Positions 1-6,764 of a stretch of DNA of 15,871 nt are shown in pieces. Source of the stretch: Altererythrobacter sp. (GTDB lineage Bacteria > Pseudomonadota > Alphaproteobacteria > Sphingomonadales > Sphingomonadaceae); assembly GCA_011524425.1 (NCBI GenBank), contig WTKI01000087.1, forward strand, positions 1-15,871. The letters are read 5' to 3'. Below the pieces are notes generated by a model, which saw only the letters and a list, made by a program, of their open reading frames with translations, was not told the origin of the DNA and made no database searches. The number at the start of each line of letters is the position of its first letter. Within the stretch, counting starts at the first letter, position 1. Position numbers and translations under genes: made by a program.

Positions 1-522
1 GATTTCCACTGTGCGTGGACTGATATGAAGCTGGCGCGCGATAACCTTGTTCGAACTGCCTTCAACCAGCCATTCCAGCACTTCACGTTCTCGGCTCGAC
101 AAGCTGGAAATGCGGTTACGCGCTTCAATCATCCGCCGCCGAGTTTCGCTGAAGTTCTCAGCCTCCCCTGATACCCTCTTCAAGCATCTCTCTAACTTCT
201 GAGGATCTAGCGGTAGGTTCAAATAGTCCAATGCGCCCGCCTTGATCGCTTCGACAATTCGGCCAGGATCAGGCTCATTCCCGACAGCTATGAGGGGAAG
301 CCAAACACCCATAGCACCAAGCTTCTCGATACTGCTCCTCACTCCTCCGCCATCAGCATCATCGCGAGCGAAGATAATTCCGTCGCGAGGGGGATGAATG
401 CCAAGCTCTGCAAGATCACCGTACACTTCAGCATGGTGACCTAAATCAAAGCCAATACGTGCCAGCTCAGCGCGGTTGCGAGTGTTGCTGTCAATGAAAT
501 GGAGAACAGGTTTGTCAGTCAT
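1..522 (-). CDS. FixJ/LuxR-type response regulator with degenerate receiver (partial, C-terminus beyond left edge)
   Basis: The frame is open from ATG at 522 to the window edge, giving 174 residues without a stop. Residues ~5-120 resemble a receiver domain and ~140-174 the start of a LuxR-type helix-turn-helix (LSSREREVLEWLVEG, then ARQLHISPRTVE), so it should bind DNA. The receiver looks degenerate. Only one acidic residue of the usual pair remains (D11). The phosphoacceptor region reads IIFARDDADGGG without a clear Asp after beta-3. The switch Thr/Ser region reads AVGNE, and the conserved Lys before Pro is Leu (YLNLPLD). It may therefore work without phosphorylation. It lies 154 bp downstream of the Anbu gene on the same strand, with no obvious terminator between, so it may be in that transcript or have its own promoter. 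No strong ribosome binding site is visible. Target genes are unknown. Confidence 0.85.
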   Translation of the reverse strand, partial: MTDKPVLHFIDSNTRNRAELARIGFDLGHHAEVYGDLAELGIHPPRDGIIFARDDADGGGVRSSIEKLGAMGVWLPLIAVGNEPDPGRIVEAIKAGALDYLNLPLDPQKLERCLKRVSGEAENFSETRRRMIEARNRISSLSSREREVLEWLVEGSSNKVIARQLHISPRTVEI

Positions 523-676
523 GACCAAGCTATGACTGAGGCCTCGGAAACGATCATGCGATCCTAGATCGGTTTTCGAGACAACGAAGAAGACAAGCCC
601 GCGCCTCATCCGTAAACGTCGCGAATATACAACCAATTTGGACAATAATTAGGCAGAACTGCGCAAGAATAAATGC

Positions 677-1441
677 CTAAGTATTGTTCTCGGGACCTTC
701 CGGGTGCTCAATGTCATAGTTCGGCAGCGCGTGGAATGCCTGTTTTAGGGCGTCGCCCCAGCCGTCAGAGACCTGGCTAAAATATGGGTCGTCTGGCAAT
801 ATCCGCCGCTGATGCGCCGGTATGAAATCGTCTCGCTTAATGACCATAAGATCAAGCGGCATGCCAACTGAGAGATTGGCTTTTAACGTTGAATCGAAGC
901 TAACCATCAGCAGCTTGACCGCGTCTTCAAACGACATATCTCGATCATATCCGCGCAGGATTATGGGCCTTCCATACTTCGTTTCACCGATCTGGAAGAA
1001 AGGTGTGTCCGAGCCTGCTTCAATGAAATTCCCTTCAGGGTAGATCATGAACAGGCGCGGTTCCATACCTGCAATTTGACCGGCAATGATCATGGACGCT
1101 GTAAAGCGGCCCTTGCCTCCACTACCATTTTCAGCCTGCCGCTCAGCAATAGTCGCACGCAGGAGACGTCCGATTTCCGTGGCAACCTGAAACATCGTTG
1201 GCGCTGCCAGCAGGATGTTGTCGCGCTCATCAGGCGCTTTCGTCCTCTCTTCGAGCTGACTGACGACGTTCTGAGTCGTAGCGAGATTTCCCGCAGTCAT
1301 CACAGTGATAATGCGCTCTCCAGGCACTGACCAATGGAACATTTTTCCAAACACGGAGATATTGTCGACACCAGAATTAGTGCGCGTATCGCTCATCAAG
1401 ACGAGCCCTCGATCAAGCACCATTCCCACGCAATAGGTCAT
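677..1441 (-). CDS. Anbu proteasome-type Ntn-hydrolase
   Basis: This 254-residue protein matches the Anbu family, a bacterial proteasome-beta/HslV relative. It starts MTYCVG, so removal of Met would expose Thr2 as the N-terminal nucleophile. The SDTRTNSGVDNIS segment supplies Asp18, and Lys33 follows at the position expected for the catalytic lysine; TAGNLATTQ further on is also family-typical. The longer frame to 1510 adds 23 residues that would bury Thr2, so ATG 1441 is preferred. The start is 4 bp after the stop of the transglutaminase gene, so translation is probably coupled. Family knowledge: Anbu proteins form ring- or washer-like assemblies rather than closed barrels, have no confirmed ATPase partner, and their native substrate is not established. 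No hslU-like ATPase is present here. It is the last gene of a four-gene cluster with an ATP-grasp ligase, an alpha-E protein and a transglutaminase. Family assignment is firm; substrate is unknown. Confidence 0.93.
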   Translation of the reverse strand: MTYCVGMVLDRGLVLMSDTRTNSGVDNISVFGKMFHWSVPGERIITVMTAGNLATTQNVVSQLEERTKAPDERDNILLAAPTMFQVATEIGRLLRATIAERQAENGSGGKGRFTASMIIAGQIAGMEPRLFMIYPEGNFIEAGSDTPFFQIGETKYGRPIILRGYDRDMSFEDAVKLLMVSFDSTLKANLSVGMPLDLMVIKRDDFIPAHQRRILPDDPYFSQVSDGWGDALKQAFHALPNYDIEHPEGPENNT

Positions 1442-1445
1442 CTTT

Positions 1446-2264
1446 TTATTGTTCCGTCTTCTGTTGTTCCACCGCGACTTCGACTGACAAAAGCTCTTCT
1501 GTCCCGCCAAAGCTAATGCCGGTCAAAGGGGCTGCATCGCGATAGTCAAACCCTGTCGCGACCCTCACATAGCGTGGATCCGGGCTAATGCCATTGGAGA
1601 TATCAAATCCTACCCAGCCCAGACCCTCAACGTGGGCTTCAGCCCAAGCGTGTGTCGCTTCCTGATCGATCCGGTCATTCATCATCAGATAACCACTGAC
1701 ATAACGCGCTGGGATGCCTGCCGCGCGAGCAATGCCGATAAAGACATGCGCATGGTCCTGACATACGCCCATTGCCGCAACCAATGCATCCTCGGCACTT
1801 GTCGCCGGGTCTGTTTCTCCTTTCGTGTAGCGGACTTGCTCGCTGATGGCGCCTGACAAGGCGTGGAGGTATTCGAGTGGCTTCAGTTCGCTGACTGACG
1901 GCAATTCTCGCATCAAAGCGCGCATTTGTGGCCCCGGCTTCGTCAAGCGGGTTTGGCTTAGGAAACTCCACAAGGGCAAGTGGCCTGAGTGATGGCCAAT
2001 CACTCCGGCACTATCTTGCGTATCGACAGCACCGCGACAAGTTACAATAACTTCGCTTGCTCCGGGCTCAATCGCGAGCAGCGATGTATGGTTGAAATGA
2101 TGGTCGTCATATTCCAGCTCGGCGCTCGCGTTCTCCAACTCCATCGACCAATCAAGGATTTCCTGTCCCTGAGTAGCCTTCGGCGTCAGCCGCACGCGCT
2201 GCAACGCATGGGCGATCGGTTCTGCAAACTCATAGCGGGTCCGGTGCACGATGGAGAGACGCAT
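1446..2264 (-). CDS. transglutaminase-like cysteine peptidase family protein
   Basis: This is a 272-residue protein. The N-terminal ~110 residues are a beta-rich region opening MRLSIVHRTRYEF, as in the bacterial transglutaminase N-terminal domain. It is followed by a transglutaminase-like core with Cys168 (GVCQDHAHV), His205 (THAWAEAHV) and Asp221 (GFDISNG), a complete Cys-His-Asp triad. There is no signal peptide, so it is probably cytoplasmic. Members may cleave or transfer amide bonds; the substrate here is unknown. The frame extends upstream to 2327, but that would overlap the alpha-E gene and lacks family similarity, so ATG 2264 is used. It sits 13 bp after the alpha-E stop, with a GAGG overlapping that stop codon, and 4 bp before the Anbu start. 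The context ties it to the Anbu cluster, where this family is a regular member. Confidence 0.93.
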   Translation of the reverse strand: MRLSIVHRTRYEFAEPIAHALQRVRLTPKATQGQEILDWSMELENASAELEYDDHHFNHTSLLAIEPGASEVIVTCRGAVDTQDSAGVIGHHSGHLPLWSFLSQTRLTKPGPQMRALMRELPSVSELKPLEYLHALSGAISEQVRYTKGETDPATSAEDALVAAMGVCQDHAHVFIGIARAAGIPARYVSGYLMMNDRIDQEATHAWAEAHVEGLGWVGFDISNGISPDPRYVRVATGFDYRDAAPLTGISFGGTEELLSVEVAVEQQKTEQ

Positions 2265-2277
2265 CAGCCAATCAACC

Positions 2278-3222
2278 TCATGACAAAAACCGATAGTCAT
2301 CTGTAATGGCTGCGCCGATCGATGCATTGCGCGCCATGAAATTGGTCAGAAATTGGTGAAGGCCCTCTTCGAAGATGGCTTCAGCCTTGAGGTCAGCCAG
2401 CAAACCACCTGAATCGCGGATCAATGCATTGGATGCTCCTTCACTCCCGTGAAGCCTTGCAAGCGCAGCCAGGTGATCGCGCAAAGCACCATGACAAAAC
2501 GCCAGACTGCGCGGAAAGCTCTCGTCCAGTACCAGAAACTCGATGATCTTGCTCGCATCCATTTGACCAGCGTTAAGCCACAAGAACGCCCTTTCCCCCG
2601 ATACAGACCGAAGCACTTGTTCCCACTGGCCGCTATCCAGGCTTGAACCAACATAATTGAGCGACGGGAGCAGCAAATAGTATTTCATATCGAGAATACG
2701 TGCTGTGCTGTCACCGCGTTCAATGAAGGTGCCGGCCCGGGCAAAGTGGAAACCTTCATTGCGCAACATGGTGTTGGTGACCGCTCCATGCACGAGCGTA
2801 CCAATACGTCGAATCTTGCGAACCACTTCGCTGATCTGGCTGGCGCTTACCGGACGTGCAAGCTTTGCATCGATTTGCATCCAGCCTTCATTGACCGCTT
2901 CCCATACCTCTCCGGAAATCGCATTGCGCGCAGCCCGCGCATTGGACCTGACAATACCGAACATCTCGCGCACGCTGGAGGGGTTTTCCTTGTCACGCAG
3001 AATGAAATTCCAGACCTGGATCCCTGTGTAGCCATCATGAATAGCATCATAGGCCTCGCGGTGGCCTGCGGTTGTGATGACGGAACGCCACTCTGCTTCC
3101 GCCGCTTCAAGATCCCGAGTTAAAGCAATTCGCAATCCTGCATCGAGCAAGCGCGCCATATTCTCTGCCCGCTCAAGGTAGCGGAACATCCAGAACAGGC
3201 TGTTCGCTGTCCGGCCTAGCAT
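2278..3222 (-). CDS. alpha-E domain protein
   Basis: The 314-residue product is a full-length alpha-E protein, an all-helical family found next to circularly permuted ATP-grasp genes. The hallmark N-terminal motif is present: LGRTANSLFWMFRYLERAENMARLLDA is spread over residues 2-28, with the RYLERAEN core at 14-21. The rest is predicted helical with no signal peptide or clear membrane span. The biochemical role is unproven. In this context the protein is thought to assist or be a partner of the ATP-grasp enzyme. It begins 34 bp after the ATP-grasp stop and ends 13 bp before the transglutaminase start. Start ATG 3222 directly precedes the conserved motif, so it is secure. Confidence 0.92.
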   Translation of the reverse strand: MLGRTANSLFWMFRYLERAENMARLLDAGLRIALTRDLEAAEAEWRSVITTAGHREAYDAIHDGYTGIQVWNFILRDKENPSSVREMFGIVRSNARAARNAISGEVWEAVNEGWMQIDAKLARPVSASQISEVVRKIRRIGTLVHGAVTNTMLRNEGFHFARAGTFIERGDSTARILDMKYYLLLPSLNYVGSSLDSGQWEQVLRSVSGERAFLWLNAGQMDASKIIEFLVLDESFPRSLAFCHGALRDHLAALARLHGSEGASNALIRDSGGLLADLKAEAIFEEGLHQFLTNFMARNASIGAAITDDYRFLS

Positions 3223-3256
3223 GGGTAAATCCTTGGCGGGTTAAGCGGTGCCTTTG

Positions 3257-4696
3257 TCATTCCTTGAGCACCCAAGTGTCTTTCGTGCCTCCTCCTTGCG
3301 AAGAGTTCACGACTAAAGATCCCTTCTTTAACGCAACACGAGTTAAGCCGCCGGGCGTTATGTCCACGCCATCGGGTGAAACCAGCACAAAGGGCCGCAA
3401 GTCCAAGTGCCTTGGCGCAAGGCCTTTCTTGGTGAAGATCGGTGACGTTGAAAGAGAAAGAGTGGGTTGGGCAATGTAGTTTTCAGGCTTGGCTTGCAGC
3501 TTTTGACGGAATGCCTTGATGTCCTTCTTGGTCGCTGTCGGCCCGATCAGCATGCCGTAGCCGCCTGAGCCATGCACTTCCTTCACCACCAGCTCTTCAA
3601 GATTGTCCAACACATAAGCCAGACTATCGGGATCAGCGCATCGCCATGTCTCAACATTAGGAAGAAGCGGTTTCTCGCCGGTGTAAAATTCCACGATCTC
3701 CGGCATGAAAGAATAGATCGCCTTGTCATCAGACACCCCTGTGCCTGGCGCATTAGCGATGGTTATTCCACCTGAACGATAGACATCCATGATCCCCGGC
3801 ACGCCCAATACGCTGTCAGGGTTGAATGTCAGAGGATCGAGGAATTCATCATCAACTCTGCGATACAGAACATCAATGGGTCGATACCCTCTGGTGGTGC
3901 GCATCTGGACACGGCCATCTACAACGCGCAAATCGCTTCCTTCGACCAGTTCAGCGCCCATCTGATCAGCAAGAAACGCGTGCTCGAAATAGGCTGAATT
4001 GTAGATACCCGGCGTGAGCACAGCGACGGTGGGCTTACTTCCTCCAGCACTGTCAAACGCAGCAGGTGCGCAAGCCGCCAAACTGCGCGCCAGCTTGCGC
4101 GGATAATTCGAGACGCTCTCCACGCCGACACTTTGGAAAAGCTCGGGAAACATGGTCATCATGGTTTCCCTATTCTCCAGCATATAGGAGACACCGGAAG
4201 GCGTGCGCGCATTGTCTTCCAGTACGAAGAAATCATTTGGGCCGGTTCGGACTAGGTCTATGCCGACGATATGGGTGTAAATGCCGCCAGGCGGCGTAAA
4301 CCCGACCATATTCGGCAGCCACGCATCATTGTCGCGTAACAATCGCTCTGGCAGCCGGCCTGCCCGCACGATTTCCTGGCGATGATAGAGATCATACAGG
4401 AACGAGTTAAGCGCGCTGACACGCTGCTCGATCCCCTTTGTGAGGCGCCGCCATTCACTCGCGCTGATAATCCGCGGAACCATGTCGAACGGGATCAGGC
4501 GCTCTTCTGCCTCATCCTCGCCATAGACGTTGAATGTGATTCCTGTGCTGCGAAAACTATCATCGGCTTCCGCATCTTTGCGAGCCAGCCATTTAGGGTC
4601 CTGCTGGTCCAGCCAAGAGTAATATTCTCTATATGCTGGACGCACATCGCCTGCAGCATCGAACATTTCATCAAAGTGGCTGTCTTTGACGCCCAT
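3257..4696 (-). CDS. circularly permuted ATP-grasp ligase
   Basis: This 479-residue protein belongs to the circularly permuted type-2 ATP-grasp family (DUF404/DUF407). Visible motifs are VLEDNARTPSG at 158-168, with acidic and Asn residues for metal and nucleotide and the nearby Arg164; the glycine-rich VVKEVHGSGGYGM at 371-382; and LDLRPFVLVS around 431-440. The C-terminus has SSQGGGTKDTWVL. ATP-grasp enzymes join a carboxylate to an amine or thiol through an acyl-phosphate, so a peptide- or amide-forming reaction is the likely role; substrates are unknown. The start ATG at 4696 has a GGGGA four bases upstream. It is the first gene of the Anbu cluster, preceded by a 92-bp gap with two inverted repeats. 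Length is normal for the family and no key segment is missing. Confidence 0.93.
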   Translation of the reverse strand: MGVKDSHFDEMFDAAGDVRPAYREYYSWLDQQDPKWLARKDAEADDSFRSTGITFNVYGEDEAEERLIPFDMVPRIISASEWRRLTKGIEQRVSALNSFLYDLYHRQEIVRAGRLPERLLRDNDAWLPNMVGFTPPGGIYTHIVGIDLVRTGPNDFFVLEDNARTPSGVSYMLENRETMMTMFPELFQSVGVESVSNYPRKLARSLAACAPAAFDSAGGSKPTVAVLTPGIYNSAYFEHAFLADQMGAELVEGSDLRVVDGRVQMRTTRGYRPIDVLYRRVDDEFLDPLTFNPDSVLGVPGIMDVYRSGGITIANAPGTGVSDDKAIYSFMPEIVEFYTGEKPLLPNVETWRCADPDSLAYVLDNLEELVVKEVHGSGGYGMLIGPTATKKDIKAFRQKLQAKPENYIAQPTLSLSTSPIFTKKGLAPRHLDLRPFVLVSPDGVDITPGGLTRVALKKGSLVVNSSQGGGTKDTWVLKE

Positions 4697-4716
4697 TAGT
4701 CCCCAGAATATTGTTT

Positions 4717-4745
4717 TGCAGCATGAAACGCTCAGTCATGCTGCA
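4717..4745. repeat. perfect 10-bp inverted repeat upstream of the ATP-grasp gene
   Basis: The arms TGCAGCATGA (4717-4726) and TCATGCTGCA (4736-4745) are perfect complements around a 9-base spacer. The element ends 20 bp before the ATP-grasp start codon on the minus strand. No T-run follows, so it is not a typical intrinsic terminator for the hydrolase gene upstream. It could be an operator or a hairpin in the leader RNA of the Anbu cluster. Confidence 0.6.
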
Positions 4746-4760
4746 CCGCATCATCAGGTG

Positions 4761-4778
4761 TAATCAATGCAGTGATTA
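4761..4778. promoter_or_regulatory. near-perfect 18-bp palindrome, candidate operator of the Anbu cluster
   Basis: TAATCAATGCAGTGATTA has six-base arms TAATCA/TGATTA and an inner TGCA core, with only one mismatched pair across 18 bp. It is AT-rich compared with the surrounding coding DNA. It lies about 65 bp upstream of the ATP-grasp start codon, between that gene and the hydrolase gene. The length and symmetry suit a dimeric helix-turn-helix regulator. The regulator is unknown; no clear -35/-10 pair could be fixed with confidence. Confidence 0.45.
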
Positions 4779-4788
4779 ACTCAAGAGA

Positions 4789-5544
4789 TCAATCGCGCTG
4801 AAGTTCCTGTAAAACAGCTTCAATTGCCCCATGTTCATAGGAGTAGCCCATGTGCGTGCAGCGCACAGATACTTCGCGATCACGCTCTTCCGGCTTACCG
4901 CGGGCGCTGCGCGGAGCGATAACGCCGTCGCGTGGACTCCAGAATGCAACCGTTTCCACCGGCGGCTTGACATGAATGTCTCTACCAACCGGTGGATTAT
5001 CGACAGCATGCCCTGTTACGAACTGGTAGAGCCGCCACGCATTGTTCGCGCGCGGATCACCAGAAAAAGGCGAGCCTAGCGTGATGACTTTGGAAACTGC
5101 GTCAGGCTGCCGCTTAGCCAGTTCGCGAGCGAAAAGCCCACCCAGGCTCCAACCAAGCAGTATGGGTTTAACGCCATAATATTCGCGCACTTCCAACAGC
5201 CGCTCTTCCAAAAATGCAATGCGTTCAGGCGAAGGGCCGGTGTTAAATCCCAGCTTCCAGCGCTTGGTTTTGTGCCCCGCCCGTTCAATGTTCTGGGCCA
5301 GATAACGCAAAGTCACAGGCGTAGAGATAAATCCTGGCAACATCAAAATGATCTTGGGATTTCGTGCTTTTTCAGCCCGTGGCGCACGGCGCAACCGCCG
5401 TGTTAGCGGAGAAACCAGGTAGCTCGCTTCGCGAGTTAAAAGGCTCAGCGAAGGGCGTTCAGGTGCCGGCCCTTCAACTCTTTGTGCAGCCAGCTGCAGT
5501 CGTTCTCGCCAACCTATTCGAGAGCTTGAAGCGGTCAGTTGCAA
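4789..5544 (-). CDS. alpha/beta hydrolase (lipase/esterase-like)
   Basis: This protein of about 251 residues has an alpha/beta-hydrolase core. A strand-loop IILMLPGF (65-72) comes first, then the nucleophile elbow GWSLGG with Ser133, then Asp206 in SPRDGVIAP, and His231 in CTHMGYS (His238 is an alternative). The first ~60 residues are basic and Arg-rich and show no clear signal peptide, so it is probably cytoplasmic. The substrate is unknown; the pattern resembles triacylglycerol lipase/PGAP1-like bacterial hydrolases. The only start available before the core is TTG 5544, which overlaps the last 10 bp of the lipoprotein gene. A GGAG lies only one base from it, so the start is uncertain, and translation may depend on reinitiation after the upstream stop. 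The gene ends 92 bp before the ATP-grasp gene on the same strand. Confidence 0.85.
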   Translation of the reverse strand: MQLTASSSRIGWRERLQLAAQRVEGPAPERPSLSLLTREASYLVSPLTRRLRRAPRAEKARNPKIILMLPGFISTPVTLRYLAQNIERAGHKTKRWKLGFNTGPSPERIAFLEERLLEVREYYGVKPILLGWSLGGLFARELAKRQPDAVSKVITLGSPFSGDPRANNAWRLYQFVTGHAVDNPPVGRDIHVKPPVETVAFWSPRDGVIAPRSARGKPEERDREVSVRCTHMGYSYEHGAIEAVLQELQRD

Positions 5545-6092
5545 TCTCCGATCCGAGATGCGGACATTGTGCCTTTCATGGTCATGGTCTGGCCGCCCAT
5601 GGATTGCCCCAGAGAGACCTCGTTATCCATCGTTAGCGTATAAGCTTGCGCTCCAAACTCGCCGTCCATGGATACTTTGGCTGTTCCGCCGTCAGGCGTC
5701 GAGCACGTCATGCGCAAGTTCATTGTGTTGCCGGACCGGTCAAACTCCTGAAATTCGCAATTCTCCATCCCTTCACCGGCGAAGAAATCAGCATCTTGCT
5801 TCTTGGCATCCTCTTCGGTGAGGCAGGTCTTGAACTTCATGGTCTGACCCAGCTGAGTGTCCATCATGCCTTTAAGCTCGTCGGGCATTCCGGGCATGTC
5901 GAACTCAGTGATCGTCATGGTTTGCTCCCACTGGCCGGGCTGCATCTCGACATTGCTGCCATCGGCCATCTCAGCGCGCATTTCCTCTGGCGAAATCACA
6001 CCATCGCCATCGGCATCTGCAGTGCCGGTGTCGCTTCCACAAGCGGTCAGGAGACCTGTAGAAAGTGCAATCGCAGCAAAACGCTTCATCAT
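5535..6092 (-). CDS. DUF3617 lipoprotein with EF-hand-like calcium loop
   Basis: This 185-residue lipoprotein starts MMKRFAAIALSTGLLTACGSD, with lipobox LTAC and lipidated Cys18. Residues 26-37 (DADGDGVISPEE) match the canonical EF-hand loop, with acidic or oxygen ligands at positions 1, 3, 5, 9 and 12. The rest is a DUF3617 domain: PGQWEQTMTITEF, paired Cys residues, and an ending of RIGDCN typical of the family. DUF3617 has no known function. The frame continues upstream to 6200, but a GGAGG seven bases before ATG 6092 and the signal peptide fix the start. It is 58 bp downstream of a second DUF3617 lipoprotein gene, and its last 10 bp overlap the hydrolase gene, so the three are probably cotranscribed. 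Calcium binding is inferred from one loop only. Confidence 0.9.
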   Translation of the reverse strand: MMKRFAAIALSTGLLTACGSDTGTADADGDGVISPEEMRAEMADGSNVEMQPGQWEQTMTITEFDMPGMPDELKGMMDTQLGQTMKFKTCLTEEDAKKQDADFFAGEGMENCEFQEFDRSGNTMNLRMTCSTPDGGTAKVSMDGEFGAQAYTLTMDNEVSLGQSMGGQTMTMKGTMSASRIGDCN

Positions 6093-6099
6093 TGAATTT

Positions 6100-6104
6100 C
6101 CTCC
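6100..6104 (-). promoter_or_regulatory. ribosome binding site GGAGG deciding the start at 6092
   Basis: The minus strand reads GGAGG followed by seven bases and then ATG. It lies inside the longer open frame, so the extra 36 upstream codons are unlikely to be translated as part of this protein. Confidence 0.75.
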
Positions 6105-6150
6105 ATTAGCTTGGCTTGATGCGACCGGCTGTTTGGCGGAAAGGTAACGT

Positions 6151-6654
6151 CTAACACTCTCCAGTGCGAGTCCCTTCCTGAACAGCCACAGCGGAGACAT
6201 AATGCTGCGATCCGTTAGGGAGCGTGGCCATACCTTTCATAACGAGCCGCATGCGATAGGACTGAGCAGACTGCGCGATATCGAGATCGAATTCCGGCGA
6301 AAAATCGGCCTGTGGATCAATGTTTTCGCAGCGCCCTGAGCCTGTCACTCTGCTTGGCGTGACCTCATAATGATCGAGGGTGCACTTGCCGTTCAACTTG
6401 CGATTGATATCCGCTTCTTGCCATTCGCGGTTAATGAACATGGGTTCCCCGCACAGGCTGTCGCCTCCATTCACCGCCAGCATAGCACTGGGCATCTGGC
6501 TTGGCGGGATCACCAGCCCATCCAAAGTAACACTGGTGAGCTCGGTCTGTGTTTCCCATTGACCATATTCGGGCACGTTCTCTGGATTATCCCCGGCACA
6601 CGCAGAAATCGCTAATGCACTGGCAGCTAAAACCCATGCTTTAATTCGTTTCAC
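6151..6654 (-). CDS. DUF3617 lipoprotein
   Basis: This 167-residue protein reads MKRIKAWVLAASALAISACAGD at the N-terminus, a lipoprotein signal with lipobox ISAC and Cys19. The body is DUF3617-like: YGQWETQTELTSV near the start, four Cys residues in the mature chain after the lipidated one, and the C-terminus TRTGEC. Start GTG 6654 is chosen because AAGGAGGG lies five bases upstream. A longer frame from GTG 6681 would contain that binding site. The protein is paralogous in architecture to the next gene downstream, which has an added EF-hand-like loop. It diverges from uvrB with 110 bp between the starts, which must hold both promoters; no clear consensus boxes could be fixed. Envelope location is well supported, function is not known. 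Confidence 0.88.
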   Translation of the reverse strand: MKRIKAWVLAASALAISACAGDNPENVPEYGQWETQTELTSVTLDGLVIPPSQMPSAMLAVNGGDSLCGEPMFINREWQEADINRKLNGKCTLDHYEVTPSRVTGSGRCENIDPQADFSPEFDLDIAQSAQSYRMRLVMKGMATLPNGSQHYVSAVAVQEGTRTGEC

Positions 6655-6658
6655 ACCA

Positions 6659-6666
6659 CCCTCCTT
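6659..6666 (-). promoter_or_regulatory. strong ribosome binding site for the GTG start at 6654
   Basis: The minus strand carries AAGGAGGG five bases before GTG 6654, a near-ideal Shine-Dalgarno match. It supports a GTG start instead of the longer frame from 6681. Confidence 0.8.
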
Positions 6667-6764
6667 TGTCGCGAGGCGCACAATAATGACCTGTGGTTAG
6701 CAAATCCTGATTATCTCCTTCTGAGCCGTTGCAGCATACGCATTTGTGCCCCATATGTTCGCCT

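Noticed and set aside
545..575. Cluster of three GATC sites before the response regulator gene
   Set aside because: The sites give only weak imperfect symmetry. The usual alphaproteobacterial methylation site is GANTC, so no clear role follows.
677..1441. HslV of an HslUV protease
   Set aside because: There is no hslU next to it. The MTYCVG start, length of about 254 residues and the ATP-grasp/alpha-E/transglutaminase neighbours fit Anbu instead.
1442..1510. Longer N-terminus for the Anbu protein
   Set aside because: It would overlap the transglutaminase gene and hide the N-terminal Thr needed for catalysis.
4671..4739. Short upstream frame of 22 codons (MTERFMLQNN...) overlapping the ATP-grasp start
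   Set aside because: It has no clear ribosome binding site and could arise by chance. The GGGGA before ATG 4696 serves the main gene better.
6093..6200. Longer N-terminus for the EF-hand DUF3617 lipoprotein
   Set aside because: It overlaps the preceding gene, contains the strong GGAGG, and would displace the lipoprotein signal from the N-terminus.
6655..6764. LexA (SOS) box upstream of uvrB
   Set aside because: Alphaproteobacterial boxes need GTTC-N7-GTTC. Only one GTTC (6757-6760) is seen; the second half reads TCTG.
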